Shown piece after piece: positions 54,292-63,106 of a stretch of DNA of 64,000 nucleotides (positions are counted from its first letter, which is position 1; each line of letters starts with the position of its first letter). The notes beneath the pieces are model-generated. The model ran no database searches, was not told where the DNA came from, and worked only from the letters and a program-made list of their open reading frames with translations. The stretch spans positions 1,302,001 through 1,366,000 of the forward strand of contig NZ_CP091740.1 in assembly GCF_022014595.1 (NCBI RefSeq). The letters are read 5' to 3'. The translations under genes were made by a program, and so were the position numbers. Origin of the DNA: Solitalea lacus (GTDB taxonomy: Bacteria > Bacteroidota > Bacteroidia > Sphingobacteriales > Sphingobacteriaceae).

Positions 54292-54735
54292 ATGGAAGTA
54301 ATTTTAAAACAAGACGTTAAAGCGCTAGGCGAAAAAGACGATATCGTAAATGTGAAACCTGGTTACGCACGTAACTATTTAATTCCTCAAGGTTTTGCAG
54401 TTATCGCGAACGAAAGTAATCGCAAAATTTTGGCTGAAAACTTACGCCAAATTGCGTTCAAACAAGATAAATTGAAAAAAGATGCTGAAGCTATTGCTAC
54501 AGGCTTAAAAGATGTGAAGCTTACAATCGGTGCTAAAGCCGGTGAAAGCGGTAAAATCTTTGGTGCTGTAAACGCATTACAAGTAGCTGAGGCTATTAAA
54601 AAATTAGGCTTTGAAGTTGATCGTCGTAAGATCACTTTCGAAACTGACGTTAAATTCATTGGAGAGTACGTTGCTAACGTAAACCTGCACAAAGAAGTTA
54701 AAGTTCAGGTGCCTTTTGAAGTTGTTGCTGAATAA
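54292..54735 (+). CDS. rplI: 50S ribosomal protein L9
   Basis: The 147-residue protein has the N-terminal L9 motif MEVILKQDVKALGEKDDIVN, then VKPGYARNYLIPQGFAVIA, a connecting helix and the C-terminal domain (GKIFGAVNALQVAEAIKKLG). The start lies 12 nt after rpsR with a GGAGG upstream. It completes the S6-S18-L9 operon. Confidence 0.98.
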   Translation: MEVILKQDVKALGEKDDIVNVKPGYARNYLIPQGFAVIANESNRKILAENLRQIAFKQDKLKKDAEAIATGLKDVKLTIGAKAGESGKIFGAVNALQVAEAIKKLGFEVDRRKITFETDVKFIGEYVANVNLHKEVKVQVPFEVVAE

Positions 54736-54753
54736 CTTTGAAACTCTTTACTT

Positions 54754-54792
54754 GAAAAGGTGCCTGATTGATTCAGGCACCTTTTCTTTTTT
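54754..54792 (+). terminator. Terminator of the ribosomal protein operon
   Basis: GAAAAGGTGCCTGA (54754-54767) pairs with TCAGGCACCTTTTC (54773-54786) and is followed by T residues. Confidence 0.85.
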
Positions 54793-54863
54793 GTGACCTT
54801 TTATTTTTCCTTCCTTCTATATAATTTAAGGTCGATTATAACACATCATAAATTGCTATCTAA

Positions 54864-57110
54864 GTGCTTTTAAAAACATATATATCCAACCCCCGCACGT
54901 TTATTCAACGAGAACAGCAAAATCCGGATATCACCCGCGCACTGATTTCCATGATTTCGTTAGTATCCTTTCTTATTGTTGCTGAAAGGATCGGATATAT
55001 ACATTTGGCCGTATTTGGAGGACTTGCTGCTGAACTGATTTCCTGGGCGCGTGTAACGGGGTCTTTTGCTCAACGTTTATGGGTGATTATTTTAGGATCT
55101 TTGGCCGTATCCATCGCCGCATTTTTAGGAACCATTGCAGGAGGAAATATGGCAACCGCTATGGCATTCCTGTTGATTGTTGCATTCTTGTCGGGGATGG
55201 CCCGTGGGTTGGGAGACCATGGACTTACTTTAGGAACTCTTGCGGTTGTATTGTTTTTACTTTCGTTGAATGGTCCCAATACCATCGAATCGGCCTTGCA
55301 TAGAGCTTTTGCTGTTTCACTGGGCGGTTTATTGGCAATTATATTAAGAGTACTCATTCTTTGGTTTCTTAAGCCTATGCTACCTTATGATGTAGCCATC
55401 TCTAAACCATGGACAGTTGGTGCCGGTATGATGGGAATGATACCGAATCTGGCAACCATTGATGAACGGGAGGCAGAATCTAGGCTTAATGATGAAGAAG
55501 TAAACCTAAGACTGGCAATAAATGGCTTACTACCTTATTTGCGCAAAGGAGACTCTAAGCTCGTTTCAGTTAGGCGAGAGTTGTTGAAAGTGGTAAGGGC
55601 AGGCTCAAGATTTGGCTCTACGGCTATGGCCCTTTTTTATGAGATGAATGAGATCAATAAGCATGAGCGCTTGCGGTTCATCTTACCTACTTTAAATAAT
55701 ACTTTTCAATCATTAGAGCTTGCAGGTTCAACGGTTTCTCATTATTTATTATCTAGATCAGCTGAGGATGAGGAATTGTTAAAAATACGCATCCAGCGAG
55801 TAGAGAATATGATTGTTATCATTCGTAAGCGACTTGATGCCGCAGGTTTACCTTTGTATGATAAGGTGGAAGTTCTTAAAGTAATAAACATGTTTGAACT
55901 TTCAGTTCGTTATCTGCATACTGCATTATCATGGGCGGAACGTATTGATGAAAAAAGAAAGCAACTTTCATTTATTACCCATTTTCAGCCGGCAATATCT
56001 ATTCGCACACAATGGAGAAATACGATTTCAGAGTTTACGGCAGATTCTGAATTGTTTAGGCATAGTTTGCGCTTGGCGGTAATTGCAGTTCTGGGTATTT
56101 TCTTATTTTATTTTTTTGATATTCCCAGAGGATATTGGATATCTCTAACAATAATGGTAGTGCTGCAACCCGACTATAGTTCTACCCGTTTAAAAGCTTG
56201 GGATCGTTTGTTAGGAACTTTAGGCGGTGTCATGGTCGGCAGTTTAATAATTCACTTTGTTCAGTTTCATTACATTGTTTTTATAATAATTGCCATTTGT
56301 TTGTTTCTATACCTTTATTTCGTGTCGCGTAATTATGCTCTTGCAGTTTTCTTTTTAACAATTGAGCTTGTTGCTCTTATAGATTTAACTCTACCTTATG
56401 ATTGGCATATTGGGTTTTACCGGGTGATGAACACTGTTTTGGGCGGAGTTATTGCCGTTGCATCGGCTTATTTGCTTTGGCCCAAATGGGAACATATAAG
56501 GCTTAATCAATACTTGGCAAAAGCACTTATTGCCAATAAGGCTTATCTATTGCAAGTAGGGCATGAGTTTAAAGAAAAAACAGGTTTTCATGCTCGTTTA
56601 ATTGCTTTAAGGCGAAAAGCAGAAGTGGCCAATTTGAATATGGCAGAAGCTTTGAAACGAATTAAATACGAGCCTGGAGCTAGTAAAGTGAATTTGAAGT
56701 TAGGAGAAGAGTTAGCTTATTATAATGCGAAGCTAACTCGAGAGATTACTTCTTTTGGAGCAATTTTACCGGGAATTAGAAAGCAGTTTGAATACCCAAT
56801 TACATTTAGTTTAATTGAAGAATCAGGAAGTCTTCTAAATGATTTGGCAGAGGCAATTGAACAGGATCAGTTAATTTGCGTGCGACATACATTTACCAGG
56901 TTTTTTCTTGAAATTGAACAGAAAGTAGTTAGGGTAAAGGAAAGCAATCCTGAAAACGATCCAAAAAAGCAAAAAGAGATTGAGTATCAACTTACAGATC
57001 TTGATTTAATCCGTTCTCAGTTGGAAAAAATTACAACAGAAATAGCGGCAATGTGTAATATTTCTGGGAAGATAGAATTGCAAGCAATAGAAACACATGC
57101 AGTTGTTTAA
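54864..57110 (+). CDS. FUSC-family membrane transporter (YccS-like)
   Basis: The 748-residue protein has two membrane blocks of about six helices (about 28-170 and 400-545), each followed by a large cytosolic region, the fold seen in FusC/YccS/AaeB-type exporters of aromatic acids and other small molecules. Features are DIPRGYWISLTIMVVLQPDY, STRLKAWDRLLGTLGGVMVG (the FUSC signature) and YNALAVFFLTIELVAL-like segments. The start codon is GTG at 54864; there is no nearer ATG in front of the first helix. It is followed by mtgA with its own promoter. Confidence 0.85.
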   Translation: MLLKTYISNPRTFIQREQQNPDITRALISMISLVSFLIVAERIGYIHLAVFGGLAAELISWARVTGSFAQRLWVIILGSLAVSIAAFLGTIAGGNMATAMAFLLIVAFLSGMARGLGDHGLTLGTLAVVLFLLSLNGPNTIESALHRAFAVSLGGLLAIILRVLILWFLKPMLPYDVAISKPWTVGAGMMGMIPNLATIDEREAESRLNDEEVNLRLAINGLLPYLRKGDSKLVSVRRELLKVVRAGSRFGSTAMALFYEMNEINKHERLRFILPTLNNTFQSLELAGSTVSHYLLSRSAEDEELLKIRIQRVENMIVIIRKRLDAAGLPLYDKVEVLKVINMFELSVRYLHTALSWAERIDEKRKQLSFITHFQPAISIRTQWRNTISEFTADSELFRHSLRLAVIAVLGIFLFYFFDIPRGYWISLTIMVVLQPDYSSTRLKAWDRLLGTLGGVMVGSLIIHFVQFHYIVFIIIAICLFLYLYFVSRNYALAVFFLTIELVALIDLTLPYDWHIGFYRVMNTVLGGVIAVASAYLLWPKWEHIRLNQYLAKALIANKAYLLQVGHEFKEKTGFHARLIALRRKAEVANLNMAEALKRIKYEPGASKVNLKLGEELAYYNAKLTREITSFGAILPGIRKQFEYPITFSLIEESGSLLNDLAEAIEQDQLICVRHTFTRFFLEIEQKVVRVKESNPENDPKKQKEIEYQLTDLDLIRSQLEKITTEIAAMCNISGKIELQAIETHAVV

Positions 57111-57133
57111 TCCCCCTATTTTTAATTAATGAT

Positions 57134-57162
57134 TTGCAGCCTCATCTCAATTCTTATTTTTG
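57134..57162 (+). promoter_or_regulatory. Promoter of mtgA
   Basis: TTG (57134-57136), an 18-nt spacer and TATTTTTG (57155-57162) followed by C. The box ends 7 nt before the ATG, predicting a leader of about 4 nt. Confidence 0.65.
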
Positions 57163-57169
57163 CCTCATT

Positions 57170-57856
57170 ATGTCAAAAGTCTTTCGTTTTTTAGGGAAGT
57201 CAGCACTTTGGTTTTTCGCTGTAACTATTTTATGGGTTATTGTATACCGTTTTATTCCTGTGCCGATTACTTTCTTGCAGATTCAGCGTTGTTTTGAACA
57301 AAAAACTGATGGTAAAGAAATGAAATTGGAGAAAGACTGGGTTGCATTCAATCAAATCTCATCGAATCTTAAACGTGCTGTAGTGGCTTCAGAGGATCAG
57401 TTGTTCATGGAGCACATGGGTTTTGATTGGGATGCAATACAAAAGGCATGGGTGTATAATGCTAAAAAGAAGGGTAAAAAAGTAAAGGGAGGAAGCACAA
57501 TTTCGCAACAAGTTGCAAAAAATGTATTCCTATGGTCAGGTCGTTCCTACATTCGTAAAGGGTTTGAAGCATATTTTACTTTCTTGATTGAGATATTTTG
57601 GTCGAAGAAAAGGATAATGGAAGTGTATTTAAATGTTATTGAGATGGGAGATGGGATATATGGTGCAGAAGCTGCCTCCAGGGAATATTATAATAAATCC
57701 GCTATTGATTTGTCAAAACGAGAGGCCGCTTCTATTGCTGCAATTTTACCTAGTCCGTTAAAATGGTCTCCAATAAAGCCCTCTTCACAGGTAAAAAGAA
57801 AAATTAAACGAATTATGCGGTTTATGAGAATTTTGGGGCCAATTGAATTTGAATAA
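57170..57856 (+). CDS. mtgA: Monofunctional biosynthetic peptidoglycan transglycosylase
   Basis: The protein has 228 residues from the ATG at 57170. It has one N-terminal membrane helix (GKSALWFFAVTILWVIVYRF) and a GT51 domain: the catalytic Glu in VVASEDQLFMEHMGFDWDAI, KGGSTISQQVAKNVFLW, RIMEVYLNVIEMGDGIYGAE (second Glu) and REAASIAAILPSPLKWSP. It polymerises lipid II into glycan strands at the outer face of the inner membrane. An in-frame start at 57134 overlaps the promoter and is rejected. Confidence 0.95.
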   Translation: MSKVFRFLGKSALWFFAVTILWVIVYRFIPVPITFLQIQRCFEQKTDGKEMKLEKDWVAFNQISSNLKRAVVASEDQLFMEHMGFDWDAIQKAWVYNAKKKGKKVKGGSTISQQVAKNVFLWSGRSYIRKGFEAYFTFLIEIFWSKKRIMEVYLNVIEMGDGIYGAEAASREYYNKSAIDLSKREAASIAAILPSPLKWSPIKPSSQVKRKIKRIMRFMRILGPIEFE

Positions 57857-57878
57857 CATTTACAAGTGTTTATAATAT

Positions 57879-57922
57879 AAAAAAGCAGCTCATGAACGTT
57901 AACTCATGAGCTGCTTTTTTAT
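57879..57922 (+). terminator. mtgA terminator (first of two)
   Basis: A perfect 17-bp stem (57879-57895 with 57904-57920), core GCAGCTCATGA, is followed by a T run. Confidence 0.85.
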
Positions 57923-57924
57923 GT

Positions 57925-57952
57925 AAAAAATACCAAGAAGTTGGTATTTTTT
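57925..57952. terminator. Second hairpin in tandem behind the mtgA terminator
   Basis: AAAAAATACCAA GAAG TTGGTATTTTTT is a perfect 12-bp stem only 4 nt behind the first. It is symmetrical and could serve transcripts from either side. Confidence 0.7.
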
Positions 57953-58100
57953 ACTAGTTCAATTTGTTATAAACTTGGTCGGTTCATTATAATTTATGAA
58001 GATCAAAAGGAATAATTACCAACCAAAAGTTTATTATATCATTTTCAGTGTTTTTTTTGTTGCTTTACAAGCGTTTTTGCTTTACTTGTTGAGGTGAAAA

Positions 58101-58589
58101 TTAAAGCTCTAGTGCACTCGCAAAAACTTGATTATGCCAGCTATCTTTTAAAGCTATTTCCCATTTAGTTTCAAATTCCTTTTTAGTAGAAACAAGATTG
58201 TTAAATACTATTGTTTCCAAACCAACAGTTTTGTTTTTTAGTAATTCTTCAAACTCTTCCCTCGAAACAGATTCCACTTTGTGTTCGCTGCGGAATGCAA
58301 TGTTAAATCTGTCAAAAAGATTGATCTTAAACAATTGCTCAATCTCTTTCATCAATCTTACTGATTTGTCAATAGAACAGCCGCTTGCATTATGTTGAGC
58401 TTCGTCAACCATCAAAATAATAAATCGGTTATACTTTACTTCGCTATGAGCTTTCAAAAGATTATCATGAGCTGTCCACTCAATTGTAAACTGATTAAGC
58501 TTTTGTTCTAATTCTAGAGTTTCACCAGCCGTTAATTCACGGTTAGACTGATAAATCCAAACTCTTGAAGAGTCATTAAATATATTCAT
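58101..58589 (-). CDS. Conserved Bacteroidota protein of unknown function
   Basis: The 162-residue cytosolic protein begins MNIFNDSSRVWIYQSNRELT and contains FTIEWTAHDNLLKAHSEVKY and NRFIILMVDEAQHNASGCSI, then ETIVFNNLVSTKKEFETKWE and DSWHNQVF. This pattern recurs in a small-protein family of Bacteroidota that is often labelled 'ABC transporter ATPase' in databases; no Walker motifs are present here, so that label is wrong for this sequence. The predicted promoter box ends 4 nt before the ATG. Confidence 0.8.
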   Translation of the reverse strand: MNIFNDSSRVWIYQSNRELTAGETLELEQKLNQFTIEWTAHDNLLKAHSEVKYNRFIILMVDEAQHNASGCSIDKSVRLMKEIEQLFKINLFDRFNIAFRSEHKVESVSREEFEELLKNKTVGLETIVFNNLVSTKKEFETKWEIALKDSWHNQVFASALEL

Positions 58590-58593
58590 AATG

Positions 58594-58601
58594 CAAAGAT
58601 A
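58594..58601 (-). promoter_or_regulatory. Promoter -7 box of the conserved hypothetical gene
   Basis: TATCTTTG followed by C on the minus strand ends only 4 nt before the ATG at 58589, predicting a leaderless transcript. Confidence 0.55.
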
Positions 58602-58722
58602 ATGATAGAGATAATTGATATTGCTTTTACCTGAAAATATGCTTATCGTTAATGGTAACAGAAAAAAGTAGCCAAGGGTTTTATTTTGCCCTCATTTTTC
58701 CCTCAACAAGGTTTTATTAAGT

Positions 58723-58730
58723 TATATTTG
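58723..58730 (+). promoter_or_regulatory. Promoter -7 box of the rRNA methyltransferase gene
   Basis: TATATTTG ends 3 nt before the ATG at 58734, predicting a leaderless transcript and ruling out the upstream in-frame start. Confidence 0.55.
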
Positions 58731-58733
58731 GCT

Positions 58734-60101
58734 ATGAAACTACCTCCTCCATTTAAATTACGCATGACTGAATTTTTGGGCCCGGAACTCGATCAATTTA
58801 TTGAGGCTTTGAGTTCAGAGTCGCCCGTTAGCATTCGCATTAATCAATATAAATACCCTTTTGATATTGCTTTCAAATCAATACCCTGGACACAAACAGG
58901 ATATTATTTGCCCGCTCGGCCCTTGTTTACTGCAGATCCCTTATTGCATGGTGGAGGATATTATGTACAAGAGGCAAGTTCTATGTTTCTTGAGCAGGCA
59001 ATTTTACAAGCCTTGCCAGAGCGCGAAGGCTTAAATGTTCTTGATTTATGTGCAGCACCTGGAGGGAAGTCAACTCATTTGGCCTCGCTATTTTCCAACG
59101 GATTGTTAGTGTCAAATGAAGTTATCAAAAGCAGGGTTACCATTTTGGCTGAGAATATTCAAAAGTGGGGCACCGGGAATGTTGTTGTTACCAATAACGA
59201 TCCAAAGGACTTTAAAGAAGTCAAATCTTTTTTTGATTGTATTGTTGTTGATGCACCTTGTTCAGGAGAAGGCATGTTTCGTAAGAATCAGAACGCAATA
59301 GGAGAGTGGTCAGAAGAAAATGTACAATTGTGCGCTCAGCGTCAAAAAAGGATTTTGGCTGATATTTGGCCTGCTTTAAAACCTGGAGGCATTTTGGTTT
59401 ACAGTACTTGCACATATAGTTTGGAGGAAAACGAACATAATCTTGCATGGGTTTGCGATCAGTATGATGCTGAAAATGTAAAGCTTAATTTAAATCCGGA
59501 CTGGTGTGTGAAGGAAACGGAATACTCAAAATGTATCGGATATCGTTTTTATCCACATAAAGCAGAAGGTGAAGGTTTCTTCTTAGCGGTGGTAAGAAAA
59601 AAAGGCGGGACTCAGAATGAATTTAAGTTTCCCAAAAAACGAGGTAAAACCACGTTAATTCCAATGGATGATAAGTCAGGCATGTTTAATGAGATCTTAA
59701 ATAACTTTGATCAATGGAAGTTGTATGCCAAAGGTGAAGAAGTTATGGCGTTTCCTGCTTTAAAAACTAGAGAGATCGAGTATCTTTTTGATGCTCTTGA
59801 TGTTAATTATGCAGGGGTGTCAATAGGTCAAGTTACAAAGAAAGAGTTACGGCCAGATCATGCACTGGCATTATTTATTGGTTTAAATGATAAGTATTTT
59901 CCTGAGATATCTGTAACTAAAGAAGATGCATTAAAATTCTTACGTAAGGATGATCTGGTGTTTAGTAATGCACAAGACGGATGGAATAGAATTTTGTATA
60001 ATGGATTAGGATTAGGATGGGTTAAAAAAGTGGGACACCGTTTTAATAATTATTACCCTAAAGAATGGCGTATTCGTTTAGCAATGGATAAACTGCAATG
60101 A
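58734..60101 (+). CDS. rRNA/tRNA (cytosine-5-)-methyltransferase, RsmF-like
   Basis: The protein has 455 residues from the ATG at 58734. The NOL1/NOP2/Sun methyltransferase core shows the SAM motif NVLDLCAAPGGKSTHLASLF, VVDAPCSGEGMFRKN with one catalytic Cys and LVYSTCTYSLEENEHNLAWV with the second. The C-terminal part (about 290-455) holds RsmF-type and PUA-like RNA-binding domains (ALDVNYAGVSIGQVTKKELR, LGLGWVKKVGHRFNNYYPKE). It methylates cytosine in rRNA or tRNA; the exact target is not readable. An in-frame start at 58686 overlaps the promoter. Confidence 0.92.
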   Translation: MKLPPPFKLRMTEFLGPELDQFIEALSSESPVSIRINQYKYPFDIAFKSIPWTQTGYYLPARPLFTADPLLHGGGYYVQEASSMFLEQAILQALPEREGLNVLDLCAAPGGKSTHLASLFSNGLLVSNEVIKSRVTILAENIQKWGTGNVVVTNNDPKDFKEVKSFFDCIVVDAPCSGEGMFRKNQNAIGEWSEENVQLCAQRQKRILADIWPALKPGGILVYSTCTYSLEENEHNLAWVCDQYDAENVKLNLNPDWCVKETEYSKCIGYRFYPHKAEGEGFFLAVVRKKGGTQNEFKFPKKRGKTTLIPMDDKSGMFNEILNNFDQWKLYAKGEEVMAFPALKTREIEYLFDALDVNYAGVSIGQVTKKELRPDHALALFIGLNDKYFPEISVTKEDALKFLRKDDLVFSNAQDGWNRILYNGLGLGWVKKVGHRFNNYYPKEWRIRLAMDKLQ

Positions 60102-60280
60102 TTTTAGAGTTCACTTTAAATTATCAATGAGTAAAAAAATACCTAAAAGTAGGTATTGTGCCCCTATTTTACAAAATGTATTTTTACCGCCAGTTTATTG
60201 CGACCTCACCAAATCTTCGGATGCTGTTAGCGAAACTACCAGTTACTCAGGTTTGAGTACCTATTCAAAAACATTTTAAG

Positions 60281-60311
60281 GCTGTTTAGTTTTTTTAAAC
60301 AGCTTTTTTTT
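60281..60311 (+). terminator. Terminator of the methyltransferase gene
   Basis: GCTGTTTA (60281-60288) pairs with TAAACAGC (60296-60303), followed by eight T residues. Confidence 0.75.
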
Positions 60312-60337
60312 AAATACTTTCTCTAAAGCTAATAAAG

Positions 60338-60370
60338 AAAAGAGCTCATGTATTCACCATGAGCTCTTTT
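60338..60370 (-). terminator. Terminator of the Fe-S oxidoreductase operon
   Basis: AAAAGAGCTCATG (60338-60350) pairs with CATGAGCTCTTTT (60358-60370); read on the minus strand it follows the HdrB-like stop codon. Confidence 0.8.
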
Positions 60371-60393
60371 GTGATGCCAAATAGTAGTTTAAA

Positions 60394-61188
60394 TTAGGTC
60401 CAGCCGTTTGCCTTGGTAGCAATTTCTGCAATATCCAATACTTGCACTATCTCTTCCTTTTCTGCTAGTTTTACCCCATCTCTGATCATAGTCATGCAAA
60501 ATGGGCATGATACAGCAATAACATCAGGCTTTAATGCTAATGCTTCTTCTGTACGTTCAATATTAATGTCTTTATTGCCTTTTTCAGGTTCCTTAAACAT
60601 TTGTGCGCCGCCGGCTCCACAGCATAAACCGTTGCTTCTGCAGCGCTTCATTTCTGTTAGTTCTGCGTCCAACTGTTCAATCACAGCACGCGGAGCTTCA
60701 TAAACGCCGTTTGCTCTGCCTAAATAACAAGGGTCATGATAGGTGATCTTTTTTCCTTTAAACGTCTCTCCATTTTCAATTTTAAGACGCCCCTCATTAA
60801 TGAACTGTTGAATGAGTTGAGAGTGGTGAATTACTTCGTAATTGCCTCCTAAGCCTGGATATTCGTTTTTAAGTGTGTTGAAGCAATGTGGGCAAGCCGT
60901 TACTATTTTTTTGATATTATAGGCATTTAACAACTCGATATTTGTCATCGCCATCATTTGAAACAGAAACTCATTGCCGGCACGTTTTGCAGGGTCGCCG
61001 GTGCAGCTTTCTTCTGTCCCTAAAATGGCAAATTTGATTCCTATGTTATTTAAAATTGTGGCAACTGCTTTTGTGATTTTTTGCGCGCGTTCATCAAAAC
61101 TTCCTGCACAACCAACCCAAAATAATATTTCAGGCTCTTCCCCTGCGGCCATATAATCGGCCATGGTTTTTATATGTAATTCGTTCAT
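60394..61188 (-). CDS. CCG-domain Fe-S oxidoreductase subunit (HdrB/GlcF/LutA-like)
   Basis: The 264-residue protein has two cysteine-rich (CCG) domains: CPHCFNTLKNEYPGLGGNYE, CCGAGGAQMFKEPEKGNKDI and a terminal CPFCMTMIRDG. Such domains bind a non-cubane 4Fe-4S cluster in heterodisulfide reductases and relatives. It pairs with the membrane 4Fe-4S protein encoded 76 nt upstream in the same direction, a conserved Bacteroidota arrangement, so the two likely form a membrane-linked electron-transfer complex. The electron donor and acceptor are unknown. Confidence 0.88.
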   Translation of the reverse strand: MNELHIKTMADYMAAGEEPEILFWVGCAGSFDERAQKITKAVATILNNIGIKFAILGTEESCTGDPAKRAGNEFLFQMMAMTNIELLNAYNIKKIVTACPHCFNTLKNEYPGLGGNYEVIHHSQLIQQFINEGRLKIENGETFKGKKITYHDPCYLGRANGVYEAPRAVIEQLDAELTEMKRCRSNGLCCGAGGAQMFKEPEKGNKDINIERTEEALALKPDVIAVSCPFCMTMIRDGVKLAEKEEIVQVLDIAEIATKANGWT

Positions 61189-61264
61189 TAGTTATCTCTT
61201 AATAGATGAGTATAAGAATAGATTTTTGCTCATTTTATTTCAACTGTCAAGTCTTATACACGGT

Positions 61265-62560
61265 TTAATTGTTAATCCAATTTGTACGGTCAGCTGGAGA
61301 ATATTTCCAAGGAGCTTGGTTGTTTTCAATATTTCCAAACATATTATTAATGCTGGACGGAGCATTTGATTCTTCCATTACTAAATAGCGACGTAATTCA
61401 ACAATAATAGAAAGTGGATCAATGTTCACCGGGCAAGCCTCAGTACATGCATTACAAGTTGTACAAGCCCATAGTTCTTCAGGTGTTATATAGTCACCTA
61501 ATAAAGCTTTGCCGTCCTGATAATCTTTGCCATGTTTATCAATATTGTTGCCCACTTCTTCTAATCTGTCGCGAGTATCCATCATGATTTTGCGTGGAGA
61601 AAGTAATTTGCCAGTCATGTTAGCAGGACAGTTAGAAGTACAGCGCCCACATTCAGTACATGAATAAGCATTAAGTAAGTTAACCCATGTCAAATCTGTT
61701 ACATCCTTTGCTCCAAAGCGACCAGGTGTGGCATCTGCAGGGGGAGTAAAGCTTGGGTCAAGCATTGCCTTTACTTCATTGGTAACTGAAGTCATGTTGT
61801 TGAATTTGCCTTTATTATTTAGGTTGGAATACCATGTGTTCGGAAATGCAAGTACAATATGGAAGTGCTTTGAGTAAGGGATATAATTCAGAAAAGCGAA
61901 AATTCCTACAATATGAAACCACCAACATGTACGCTCGATAAGCACTAATGTTGATTCATTATTTGGTAATAGGGATGCTAAAGCTGAAGTAACGGGAAAA
62001 GATCCTGCTGTATGGTAATGCGCGGCTTCTAGTTGTTGAAGTTTGTTGTCGGTTGCATTCATCAACAAAAAAGCAGTCATTAGTAGTATTTCGGCAATAA
62101 GGATATAATTGGCATCACTTACTGGCCAACCTTTCATCTCAACTCCAGAAAAGCGTTTTAAATGAATTATGTTTCGTCGAATTAGAAAGATTATGCAGGC
62201 TAATAATACGCCTACGGCCAGAAATTCAAATGAACCAATAAGGAAATTATAGAGCCCTCCGGCAAAGGATAAAATACGGTGTGTGCCGAATATTCCATCA
62301 ATAATAATTTCCAAGACTTCAATGTTAATGATAATAAATCCTGCATAAATCAGGATATGGAAGAATCCGGCAATAGGTCTAGTCATCATTTTCGACTGTC
62401 CTAAGGCTACCATCGCCATTGTTCTCCAGCGTTCGGAAGGGTTGTCGGAACGATCAATGTCTTTTCCTAGTAAAATATTCCTTCGGATTGTTTTTACATT
62501 ACGTGCAAAAAGCCAAATAGCGGCTATTGCAATGAGTACGAATAATAGCTGTTCAAGCAT
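61265..62560 (-). CDS. Membrane Fe-S protein with HdrC-type ferredoxin domain
   Basis: The 431-residue protein has an N-terminal helix (LLFVLIAIAAIWLFARNVKT) and about five further helices (about 65-240) with histidines that may ligate haem b (NarI-like). The C-terminal part carries two 4Fe-4S motifs, CTECGRCTSNCPANMTGKLL and CTTCNACTEACPVNIDPLSI. It resembles the HdrC/GlpC type coupled to a membrane cytochrome. With the CCG protein downstream it probably passes electrons to or from the quinone pool. The substrate is unknown. Confidence 0.88.
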   Translation of the reverse strand: MLEQLLFVLIAIAAIWLFARNVKTIRRNILLGKDIDRSDNPSERWRTMAMVALGQSKMMTRPIAGFFHILIYAGFIIINIEVLEIIIDGIFGTHRILSFAGGLYNFLIGSFEFLAVGVLLACIIFLIRRNIIHLKRFSGVEMKGWPVSDANYILIAEILLMTAFLLMNATDNKLQQLEAAHYHTAGSFPVTSALASLLPNNESTLVLIERTCWWFHIVGIFAFLNYIPYSKHFHIVLAFPNTWYSNLNNKGKFNNMTSVTNEVKAMLDPSFTPPADATPGRFGAKDVTDLTWVNLLNAYSCTECGRCTSNCPANMTGKLLSPRKIMMDTRDRLEEVGNNIDKHGKDYQDGKALLGDYITPEELWACTTCNACTEACPVNIDPLSIIVELRRYLVMEESNAPSSINNMFGNIENNQAPWKYSPADRTNWINN

Positions 62561-62797
62561 AAGGTTTTTTGATCAGAGTATGTCGCTAAAATAATAATTC
62601 ATAAAAATAAACCAATTTTTAAAACGGTCTATTTTCTACTTAGAATCGATATAAATTGCTGGTTTGTCTTAATGTGATTATTAAATATTCTTTTGTTTGG
62701 ATTACTTTTTAATTTAAATATACCAGTTTTGGTAAAATTATTTGTGCAGATAATCTGATACTTAAGGGTAAACTGTATTAAAAATGCGAAAAACCTT
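62561..62797. other. Intergenic region upstream of the tRNA genes
   Basis: This AT-rich stretch between the membrane Fe-S gene and the tRNA promoter holds no credible gene; a 72-codon minus-strand frame here has no recognisable features. Confidence 0.45.
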
Positions 62798-62798
62798 T

Positions 62799-62827
62799 TT
62801 GATTTGAACAAAAAGATACTACATTTG
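62799..62827 (+). promoter_or_regulatory. Promoter of the tRNA-Phe pair
   Basis: TTG (62799-62801), an 18-nt spacer and TACATTTG (62820-62827) followed by C, 51 nt before the first tRNA. Confidence 0.65.
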
Positions 62828-62878
62828 CAGTCCCAAAACAAACCCAAAAAGATTCTCTTAAAGAGGTTTGTTAAAGGA

Positions 62879-62951
62879 GGTGATGTAGCTCAGTTGGTAG
62901 AGCAAAGGACTGAAAATCCTTGTGTCGCTGGTTCGATCCCGGCCATCACCA
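62879..62951 (+). tRNA. tRNA-Phe (anticodon GAA), copy 1
   Basis: The 73-nt cloverleaf has acceptor arms GGTGATG and CATCACC, D-arm AGCTCAGTTGGTAGAGC, anticodon stem-loop GGACTGAAAATCC with GAA, and T-arm GCTGGTTCGATCCCGGC, ending in discriminator A. The 3' CCA is not encoded in the DNA (the sequence continues CAAAA), so it is added after transcription. Confidence 0.95.
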
Positions 62952-62964
62952 CAAAACACCGAAA

Positions 62965-63037
62965 GGTGATGTAGCTCAGTTGGTAGAGCAAAGGACTGAA
63001 AATCCTTGTGTCGCTGGTTCGATCCCGGCCATCACCA
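62965..63037 (+). tRNA. tRNA-Phe (anticodon GAA), copy 2
   Basis: This gene is identical to the first copy over all 73 nt and separated from it by 13 nt, so both belong to one transcript. CCA is again not encoded. A tandem pair of identical tRNA genes is probably a recent duplication. Confidence 0.95.
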
Positions 63038-63040
63038 CAG

Positions 63041-63066
63041 AAAAAGCCCCATTGGGGCTTTTTTTC
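63041..63066 (+). terminator. Terminator of the tRNA transcript
   Basis: AAAAAGCCCC (63041-63050) pairs with GGGGCTTTTT (63054-63063) and is followed by T residues, directly after the second tRNA. Confidence 0.85.
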
Positions 63067-63106
63067 TTTAATGTCTTTTCGTTAATAATCTCCAGCAAGT
63101 AGAATA

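Noticed and set aside
62879-63037. Tandem tRNA-Phe genes as an integration (att) site
   Set aside because: No partial copy of the tRNA 3' end and no integrase gene are visible in the flanks; the copies are complete and share a promoter and a terminator.
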